NCBI GenBank assembly: GCA_040394475.1
Contig: JBEBSD010000070.1
Location: forward strand, 1 to 31,461
From: JBEBSD01 sp040394475
Lineage (GTDB): Bacteria > Bacteroidota > Bacteroidia > Cytophagales > Spirosomataceae
Direction: 5' to 3'
Length of the DNA: 31,461 nucleotides
A model generated the notes under the pieces. The model was not told the origin of the DNA and made no database searches. It saw only the letters and a list, made by a program, of their open reading frames with translations. Within the stretch, counting starts at the first letter, position 1; every line of letters starts with the position of its first letter. A program made the translations under genes and the position numbers. This document shows, piece after piece, positions 25,415 to 31,461 of this stretch.

Positions 25415-28400
25415 TCAGGCTACCTGAACGGTGACTTTCAGCAGAAATTCGTCCATTTCGATTTCGGTGGCGCCCGGAGTGATCTCGGGGACGATATCCA
25501 GCACCGTTGCCTGTACTTCCTGACAAATGTAGGCTTTGTTTTGAGTCAGGGCTCCGGTAAGCTGTTCGTTGTTGTCAAGCAGGACGATCCGGATTTTGTC
25601 GGTTACCTCGAAACCACTGTCTTTGCGCAGGTTCTGAATCCGGTTGACAAAATCGCGGGCAATACCTTCGCTGCGGAGGCTTTCCGATATGGTGATGTCG
25701 AGGGCAACGGTCAGGCTGCCGTCGCTGGCAACCGACCACCCGGGCACGTCTTCCGCAACGATTTCGACGTCGGAGAGCCCTATTTCATAAGGGCTGCCGT
25801 CTACCTGCAGGCGGTATTGGCCCTGCTGTTCCAGCTCCCTGATATCAGCGTCGGTAAACCGGGCAATAGCGGCCGCGGCATCTTTCATTTTCGGGCCGAA
25901 TTTTGGTCCCAGCGCTTTGAAGTTAGGTTTGATCCGTTTCTTGAGAATTCCCGAGTCATCGTCAATAAACGCAACGGTCTTGATATTGACTTCAGAAATA
26001 ATGATCGGCAGCACCTGTTCTATCTGGGTGCGGGTGGTCGCATTCAAGACAGGGATCAGAATTCTGGAAAGGGGTTGCCGGACTTTTATTTTATGGCTCT
26101 TGCGAAGCGAGTGCACCAGGGAACTGATCTGCTGGGCCAGTTCCATGGAAACTTCCAGGTCCTGGTTGATCAGGTGGTCGGCTACTGCCGGCCAGTTGGT
26201 CAAATGCACGGAAGGGGCCTGGTACACGGTGCCTGCCGCATTCCGTTCCCGCAGATCGTCGGTAAGGTTTTTATACAGCCAGTCGCTGAAGAAGGGGGCA
26301 ATCGGAGCGATCAGCTGCGCTGCGGTAACCAGGCAGTGGTGCAGGGTGTCATACGCTGCTTTCTTGTCAGCGGTGAGGCCGTCGCCCGAGGCGCCGCCCG
26401 TCCAGAAACGCCTGCGGTTGAGGCGCACGTACCAGTTGGAGAGGTGTTCGGTCACAAACTCCTGTACCAGCCGGCCGGCTTTGGTAGGGTTGTAGTCGTC
26501 GTATTGGACGGCCACTTCCTTTACCAGGGTATTGAGCCGTGACAGGATCCAGCGATCAAGCTCCGTAAGCGGGTCCGGAACAGCATTGCCGGTAGCTTCG
26601 TAGCCGTCAAGGTTGGCGTAAAGCGCGAAGAAATTATAGGTATTGAAAAGCGTACTGAAAAATTTACGCTGTACTTCAACAATGCCGTCGGCGTTAAACT
26701 TGAGGTTGTCCCATGGTTCTGCATTGGTGATCATGTACCAGCGGGTGGCGTCGGGCCCGTATTGGGCCAGCGTGGCAAAGGGGTCGACCGCATTGCCAAG
26801 GCGTTTCGACATCTTATTGCCGGTTTTATCCAGCACCAGACCTGTGGAAACTACATTTTTAAAGGCAACCGAATCGAACAGCATACCGGCAATGGCGTGA
26901 AGGGTGAAAAACCACCCACGGGTCTGGTCGACCCCTTCCGAAATAAAATCTGCGGGGTAGCTGTTGGTAAAGATATTGGCATTTTCAAACGGATAATGCC
27001 ATTGGGCATACGGCATTGCTCCCGAATCGAACCAGACATCGATCAGGTCGGGTTCCCGGTACATCACACTTCCATCGCCGGCGACCAGGTAAAGACGGTC
27101 CACATAGGGACGGTGCAGGTCGAAGGTTCCGGCTTCCAGCTGTTCCAGGTAAAGCGCGTTGTCCTGTGCCTGTGCGGCATCCAGCTTTCCGGATGCATTG
27201 GCTTGCTGCAATAAGTCGCCAAGCTGCCGGATTGACCCGATACATACCTCTTCTCCGGTCTCGGAGCGCCAGATCGGCAGAGGAGTTCCCCAATAGCGGC
27301 TGCGGCTGAGGTTCCAGTCTACCAGGTTTTCCAGCCAGTTCCCGAACCGTCCGGACCCGGTACTTTCCGGGTGCCAGTGGATGGTCTGGTTGAGGGCAAC
27401 CAGTTTGTCTTTAACGGCGGTGGTACGGATGAACCAGCTATCGAGCGGATAGTACAAAACAGGCTTATCGGTTCGCCAGCAATGCGGGTAGGGGTGTTCG
27501 TATTTCTCTACTTTAAAGGCCTTGCCCTCTTCTTTCAGTTTGATGGCAATCAGCACATCCGTCGGGCGGAAATCGGGTTGGTTCTGGACTTCCTGCGGAT
27601 AGTATTCCGGTTTTACGAATCGTCCGCCGAATTCACCTATTTCTTTTACAAAGCGACCCTGCCGGTCAACGATAGGGACTTCTTTCCCGGTTTCATCCGT
27701 TACCATGATGGCCGGAATGCCGTTGGCTTGTGCTACCCGGAAGTCGTCTGCCCCGAATGTGGGGGCCGTATGGACAATGCCGGTACCATCTTCCGTCGTC
27801 ACGAAATCACCGGTAATCACCCGGAATGCCGGTGATTCAGGGACTACGTAAGGCATAAGCTGTTCGTATGCCAGTCCTTTGAGGGCGCTTCCCTTGAAAG
27901 TGGCTTCAATGGTCCAGGGAAGTATTTTTTTGTCAGATTCCGGGTAGTTTTCAAAATCCCCGTCCTGCCCTTTTTCGCTAAAGAATTTACCGACCAGGTC
28001 GCGGGCCAGCACCACCCTTACCGGTGTAAACAGGTACGGGTTAAAGGTTTTGACCACTACATAATCGATTCCGGCTCCTACGGTCAGCGCCGCATTGGCC
28101 GGCAGCGTCCAGGGGGTGGTTGTCCAGGCCAGCAAATACGTTTTACCCCAGTCGGAGGCAGGGAGCACCTCATTGGGTCTGGCCTCAAACATGGCCACAA
28201 TTGTGGTATCCTTTACCTCTTTGTAGGTGCCGGGCATGTTAAGCTCATGGGACGACAGCCCGGTGCCTGCGGCTGGAGAATAAGGTTGAATGGTATAGCC
28301 CTTATACAGCAGGTCTTTTTCATGCAGGCGCTGAAGGAGGCACCAGATGCTCTCCATATATTCGTTGTGGTAGGTTACATAAGGTGTTTCCATATCCACC

Positions 28401-28825
28401 CAGTACCCCATTTTGTCGGTCATATCCTGCCACAAGTCTGTAAACCGCATAACGGCCTCCCGGCATTTGGCATTATATTCCTCCACACTGATGGTTTTAC
28501 CGATTGCTTCCTTGGTAATCCCGAGCTCTTTTTCCACCTGTAATTCTACCGGCAGGCCATGCGTATCCCACCCTCCTTTTCTCTTTACCTGATATCCCTG
28601 CAGTGTTTTATAGCGGCAGAAAATATCCTTGATAGTCCGCGCCATTACATGATGGATTCCCGGTGTTCCGTTCGCTGACGGAGGGCCTTCATAGAATGTG
28701 AAAGACGGAGCGCCTTCCCGTTCGGAGATGGAGGCGTCAAAAATGTGGTTTTGTTTCCAGAATGCTTGGATTTCGTCAGCTATTTGCGCGTAATCAAGCC
28801 CCTTATATTCTTTGTATTTCATCAT
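25415..28825 (-). CDS. ileS: Isoleucyl-tRNA synthetase, type 2, with GIHH signature
   Basis: A 1136-residue class Ia aminoacyl-tRNA synthetase that charges tRNA-Ile in the cytoplasm. N-terminal motif FYEGPPSANGTPGIHHVMAR: the ATP-binding signature at residues 56-59 reads GIHH where most enzymes have HxGH. GGWDTHGLPVE follows. The CP1 editing domain includes TTPWTLPANAALTV and DFVTTEDGTGIVHTAPTFGADD. DVWFDSGAMPYAQWHYP and the KMSKR loop (671-675, in GNKMSKRLGN) complete the catalytic core. The anticodon-binding and long C-terminal regions end about residue 1136, a length that fits the eukaryote-like type-2 enzymes. Two adjacent ATGs (28825 and 28822) could start it. Monocistronic in this window, with a TAATTTTG promoter element upstream. 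Confidence 0.96.
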   Translation of the reverse strand: MMKYKEYKGLDYAQIADEIQAFWKQNHIFDASISEREGAPSFTFYEGPPSANGTPGIHHVMARTIKDIFCRYKTLQGYQVKRKGGWDTHGLPVELQVEKELGITKEAIGKTISVEEYNAKCREAVMRFTDLWQDMTDKMGYWVDMETPYVTYHNEYMESIWCLLQRLHEKDLLYKGYTIQPYSPAAGTGLSSHELNMPGTYKEVKDTTIVAMFEARPNEVLPASDWGKTYLLAWTTTPWTLPANAALTVGAGIDYVVVKTFNPYLFTPVRVVLARDLVGKFFSEKGQDGDFENYPESDKKILPWTIEATFKGSALKGLAYEQLMPYVVPESPAFRVITGDFVTTEDGTGIVHTAPTFGADDFRVAQANGIPAIMVTDETGKEVPIVDRQGRFVKEIGEFGGRFVKPEYYPQEVQNQPDFRPTDVLIAIKLKEEGKAFKVEKYEHPYPHCWRTDKPVLYYPLDSWFIRTTAVKDKLVALNQTIHWHPESTGSGRFGNWLENLVDWNLSRSRYWGTPLPIWRSETGEEVCIGSIRQLGDLLQQANASGKLDAAQAQDNALYLEQLEAGTFDLHRPYVDRLYLVAGDGSVMYREPDLIDVWFDSGAMPYAQWHYPFENANIFTNSYPADFISEGVDQTRGWFFTLHAIAGMLFDSVAFKNVVSTGLVLDKTGNKMSKRLGNAVDPFATLAQYGPDATRWYMITNAEPWDNLKFNADGIVEVQRKFFSTLFNTYNFFALYANLDGYEATGNAVPDPLTELDRWILSRLNTLVKEVAVQYDDYNPTKAGRLVQEFVTEHLSNWYVRLNRRRFWTGGASGDGLTADKKAAYDTLHHCLVTAAQLIAPIAPFFSDWLYKNLTDDLRERNAAGTVYQAPSVHLTNWPAVADHLINQDLEVSMELAQQISSLVHSLRKSHKIKVRQPLSRILIPVLNATTRTQIEQVLPIIISEVNIKTVAFIDDDSGILKKRIKPNFKALGPKFGPKMKDAAAAIARFTDADIRELEQQGQYRLQVDGSPYEIGLSDVEIVAEDVPGWSVASDGSLTVALDITISESLRSEGIARDFVNRIQNLRKDSGFEVTDKIRIVLLDNNEQLTGALTQNKAYICQEVQATVLDIVPEITPGATEIEMDEFLLKVTVQVA

Positions 28826-28899
28826 GTTTGCGTTGACCCCGGTGCCGCCATCCTGTCATAGCGCGCCGGCTGTAGACGGAAATACGGCAATTGGGCCTG

Positions 28900-28907
28900 C
28901 AAAATTA
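28900..28907 (-). promoter_or_regulatory. Bacteroidota -7 element (TAATTTTG) for ileS
   Basis: The plus strand reads CAAAATTA, the complement of TAATTTTG, an exact TAnnTTTG match 75 bp upstream of the ileS start. A clear -33 TTG is not visible; the region has only a TTTT stretch at about the right distance. Confidence 0.5.
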
Positions 28908-28962
28908 GTGATTTTTCATGTAAAAGGATGGGGGAGACCTGACTAAATTGTACCGGCAACTA

Positions 28963-31155
28963 TCAGGGCAGTAATAGTCCCATGGCAGGGTCGCTTATAC
29001 CGGGCCGGCCGGTTTCCACTCGCCCGGCAAACCGGTGCAGGTAGGTGTCGCCGCACCGCAGGGAAAAGTCGTACCAGTTCCCGCTTTTCGCCAGGAGCCA
29101 GCTTTCTTCCTTCGATTGGCCTGCGGCAATCAACAGCGGATCCGGAGTGCTGTAGTCATAGGCGTTACTGTGAAAGACGACCTCAAGGGGCGTTTTTTCC
29201 GGATTGTGTACTGTGGCGATGAGGCCTCCTTCGACGGTATCGTAGCGTAAAGTCAGTTGCGGTTCCGGTGCCTGCAGGGTCCCCGAAAATTTGTGAAAGT
29301 AGCCATTGGGCCCAAAAACCTCGAGGTCGTAGGCGTTTTGCGCTTCCGGCAGATTCCAATCGTCGGAAAGGGATTTTCCCGCTTCCACCGTGTACCGTCT
29401 GGGAATCAGGTCCAGGTGATGGAGGTCGTACACATGGTATACGGCTCCGGTAGTTCCGGCATTTTCAAAAACTAGCCGGATGGCATGGTTCTTTTTTATT
29501 TTTTCGAAACGCGTGTACAGCCGGTAGGGAAGGGCCCTTGAAAACCGGGTGCCTTTTTCCTGGTAAAGCGGAGCGGGAGTCTCGGGGGCAGCCGCTTTCG
29601 GCAGTTGCCTGGAGGCTTCATCGAGGGTCGCATAATGGGCTGTTTCCGGCATTTTAGGAAATACCGGGTCGTTGGGATTTACAAAGTCGAAAGCGGAAGT
29701 CAGGTCACTGCTGACGGCACGGTGCCAGGGACTGATGGCCGGTACAGTCACACCGAAACGCTTTTCAATGAACTGGGCAACCGATGTATGATCGGCCACC
29801 TGTGAATCGACCCAGCCGCCTTTGCTCCAGGGCGAAATGATATAGAGCGGAACCCGCGGCCCCATTCCCCAGGGACGTAAATTCCCCGATATCGTATCCC
29901 GTTCATCCTGGTAAACACGGGTTCTCACCGGTCCACCTTTGGCCATAGATGCCGCGTGAAAGGGGCTGGGGAAAGCAGAGGTTCCTTTATCGTTATGAAA
30001 ATACATCCCGTTCAGGTCGAGCGTGGATTTCCCTGCGAGCGTATTGTCGAGGTTGTACGAAGGGACTGCCGGCGCCGGCAGGTGGTCGAACAGGCCGTCA
30101 TTTTCATCGAATGTCAGGAAGAAAACCGTTTTGCTCCATACTTCAGGGTTCGAAACGAGGGTCGATAAGACCTGGTGCGTGAAATCGGCGCCCCGGTAAG
30201 GACTGGAAGGGGCGCCCGGATGTTCCGAGTCCTGTTGAGAAGGCAATATCCAGGTGACCTGCGGAAGGGTGTTGTTGGCCACATGGTCGCCCAGATCCTG
30301 CAATGACCAGTGCCGCATACCATTTTCATAGATAGGGGAGCCTGGCCGGGCCTTGCGGAAACTCTCGAACGCCAGGCAGCCGTGCATGGCGCCGCTCCAG
30401 TTGTCGTTAGGATCCTGGTAAATGCGCCAGCTGACCCCGGCCGCCTCCAGTACATCCGGAATAGTAGCCCATTTAAAGGCATTGCCGCGATACGTATAAC
30501 CGGGATCCGGCATTTTGTTTTCGATCCAGCACCGCAGGTTAACCGGTTCTGAATCCTCATCCGTGCAATTGACCCCGGCTGCCCGCTTTTCAGGATCAAA
30601 ATTGGAACCTGACCAGAAAACGATCCGGTTAGGGTCGGTACCGGTCGCTACCGAGCAATGGTAGGCGTCGGAAAGGGTAAAAGATTCGGCCAGGGCGTAC
30701 TGGAACGGGATCTCCTCCCGGGTATAGTAGGCCATTGAATACGGTGTTTTGAACAGGGGCCAATACCCGTATTTCCCCTGGTTCCATGCGGCCTGCATAT
30801 CCGGGAAGTCATGCGGCGTTCCGTTAATGAGAGCCGCATTTGATTTGTTCTTGTGCGCCCGGTAAGGAGGAACGATCCGCTGCCCGTCGGATTGGTGGAA
30901 AACCCGCTGTCCGCTTTCGAGGGGAATGGGAAACCGGTCGCCAAAGCCCCGGACCCCCTTCATCGCCCCAAAATAGTGATCAAATGAACGATTTTCCTGC
31001 ATGAGGATCACAATATGCGCTACATCGCGAAGGGAGCGGGTGGCATTATGGGCATTGACGGCGAGGGCTTTCTGGATCAGGGCGGGCCAGAGGGCAGCGG
31101 TAGCGCCGGCTTTAGCAGCAAGTTGTATGAATTTTCTTCGGTTAAGATTGCTCAT
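28963..31155 (-). CDS. Tat-exported phospholipase C (phosphocholine-specific type)
   Basis: A 730-residue extracytoplasmic phosphoesterase. A twin-arginine signal, NRRKFIQLAAKAGATAALW (R6, R7), directs export of the folded enzyme. The catalytic domain (about 42-500) belongs to the PLC/acid phosphatase superfamily. It has the metal/nucleophile region LMQENRSFDHYFGAMKGVRG (51-70), FFLTFDENDGLFDHLPAP and DHTSVAQFIEKRFGV. Two C-terminal DUF756 modules follow (about 545-630 and 640-725). The enzyme would release diacylglycerol and phosphorylated head groups from phosphatidylcholine or related lipids; the sequence does not prove head-group preference. At 730 residues it is towards the short end for the family but has all parts. 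Two direct repeats and an inverted repeat lie in its upstream region. Confidence 0.92.
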   Translation of the reverse strand: MSNLNRRKFIQLAAKAGATAALWPALIQKALAVNAHNATRSLRDVAHIVILMQENRSFDHYFGAMKGVRGFGDRFPIPLESGQRVFHQSDGQRIVPPYRAHKNKSNAALINGTPHDFPDMQAAWNQGKYGYWPLFKTPYSMAYYTREEIPFQYALAESFTLSDAYHCSVATGTDPNRIVFWSGSNFDPEKRAAGVNCTDEDSEPVNLRCWIENKMPDPGYTYRGNAFKWATIPDVLEAAGVSWRIYQDPNDNWSGAMHGCLAFESFRKARPGSPIYENGMRHWSLQDLGDHVANNTLPQVTWILPSQQDSEHPGAPSSPYRGADFTHQVLSTLVSNPEVWSKTVFFLTFDENDGLFDHLPAPAVPSYNLDNTLAGKSTLDLNGMYFHNDKGTSAFPSPFHAASMAKGGPVRTRVYQDERDTISGNLRPWGMGPRVPLYIISPWSKGGWVDSQVADHTSVAQFIEKRFGVTVPAISPWHRAVSSDLTSAFDFVNPNDPVFPKMPETAHYATLDEASRQLPKAAAPETPAPLYQEKGTRFSRALPYRLYTRFEKIKKNHAIRLVFENAGTTGAVYHVYDLHHLDLIPRRYTVEAGKSLSDDWNLPEAQNAYDLEVFGPNGYFHKFSGTLQAPEPQLTLRYDTVEGGLIATVHNPEKTPLEVVFHSNAYDYSTPDPLLIAAGQSKEESWLLAKSGNWYDFSLRCGDTYLHRFAGRVETGRPGISDPAMGLLLP

Positions 31156-31203
31156 GCTTAAACAGGTAAATTGGGTTTAGGGAGCCCGGGACGAACCCCT
31201 AAA

Positions 31204-31248
31204 GTTAAGGAATTGGCTCCTAAAATAGCGGTTAAGGAATTTTTAACC
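31204..31248. promoter_or_regulatory. Repeated GTTAAGGAATT and inverted repeat upstream of the phospholipase gene
   Basis: GTTAAGGAATT occurs at 31204-31214 and again at 31231-31241, 27 bp apart. The second copy is embedded in a small inverted repeat, GGTTAA (31230-31235) with TTAACC (31243-31248). The pair lies 49-93 bp upstream of the phospholipase C start, a plausible regulator-binding position. No regulator can be named. Confidence 0.35.
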
Positions 31249-31332
31249 AAACACAACGAAGTGTAACTATTTGGTAACTTTGCAATTAGGGCGTTGGCGG
31301 AGTAATCTTTGTAAAAAAATAATCGGGAGGTA

Positions 31333-31363
31333 TTGCGCTGAATGATTTAACCATATACCTTTG
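31333..31363 (+). promoter_or_regulatory. Promoter for tRNA-Gly (TTG-N20-TACCTTTG)
   Basis: TACCTTTG (31356-31363) matches TAnnTTTG exactly and has TTG at 31333-31335, 20 bp upstream. It lies 46 bp before the tRNA. A second perfect -7 element, TAACTTTG (31275-31282), occurs further upstream without an obvious -33 box and could be an additional start. Confidence 0.65.
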
Positions 31364-31409
31364 CACCATGTTACCTGAATGACGAAAGTGTCAGACGATA
31401 ACAAAAAAC

Positions 31410-31461
31410 GCAGAAGTAGCTCAGCTGGTAGAGCGCGACCTTGCCAAGGTCGAGGTCGCGG
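31410..31461 (+). tRNA. tRNA-Gly (GCC anticodon), cut by the window end
   Basis: The acceptor strand GCAGAAG begins at 31410. The D arm GCTC/GAGC and anticodon stem CGACC/GGTCG are intact, and the anticodon loop TTGCCAA carries GCC at 31443-31445. The T arm and 3' acceptor strand lie beyond the window. All visible bases fit the tRNA-Gly cloverleaf. Confidence 0.95.

Noticed and set aside
25352..26542. Long plus-strand frame of 396 codons opposite ileS
   Set aside because: It lies fully antisense to a clearly functional ileS, has low-complexity glycine/valine/arginine-rich composition and no recognisable domain. It is a shadow of the codon bias on the other strand.

Overview
The window looks like a chromosomal segment of a Bacteroidota bacterium, most likely Cytophagales or a related order. 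The evidence is a SusC/SusD pair with a FecI/FecR regulatory pair, TamB next to a lipoprotein-type TamA homologue (TamL), a long type-2 isoleucyl-tRNA synthetase, and several exact matches to the Bacteroidota promoter element TAnnTTTG. I cannot name the genus. No phage, transposase, CRISPR or secretion island is visible. The region is mostly housekeeping genes plus one nutrient-uptake locus.

Layout. 1-219: array of 43-bp tandem repeats. 246-2071 (minus): sodium:solute symporter preceded by a 40-residue membrane microprotein whose stop overlaps its start. 2203-4845 (plus): hldD (heptose epimerase for LPS core) and a stand-alone sufB (Fe-S assembly), each with its own promoter, then a hairpin terminator. 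5112-5837: secreted LolA-like protein. 5954-13235: tamB-tamL, an envelope translocation/assembly pair. 13423-21450: uptake locus made of an ECF sigma factor, an opposite-strand TM2/SHOCT gene, a FecR anti-sigma factor, an STN-containing SusC-type transporter and SusD, closed by a terminator. 21605-25256: three exported proteins on the same strand, namely an FG-GAP lipoprotein with a haem c motif, an M23 peptidase and a sialidase-like beta-propeller. 25415-28825 (minus): ileS. 28963-31155 (minus): Tat-exported phospholipase C. 31410-end: truncated tRNA-Gly(GCC).

How it fits together. The SusC protein carries an N-terminal STN domain, the hallmark of TonB-dependent transducers that signal through FecR to a FecI-type sigma factor. 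Ligand binding outside the cell would therefore induce susC-susD. The sialidase-like protein and the other exported proteins downstream could process the ligand, but the sequence does not identify it.

Most notable observations. (1) A minus-strand hairpin-plus-T6 terminator lies between fecR and susC, about 100 bp from a perfect minus-strand TAnnTTTG element overlapping the susC start. This fits a cis-antisense sRNA like those known in Bacteroides polysaccharide loci. (2) IleRS carries GIHH instead of the HxGH signature, the swapped form linked to very high mupirocin resistance. (3) A short membrane microprotein is translationally coupled to the symporter. (4) The FecI/FecR pair is split by an opposite-strand gene with a long inverted repeat upstream. 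(5) The 43-bp repeat array at the window edge appears to have expanded recently.
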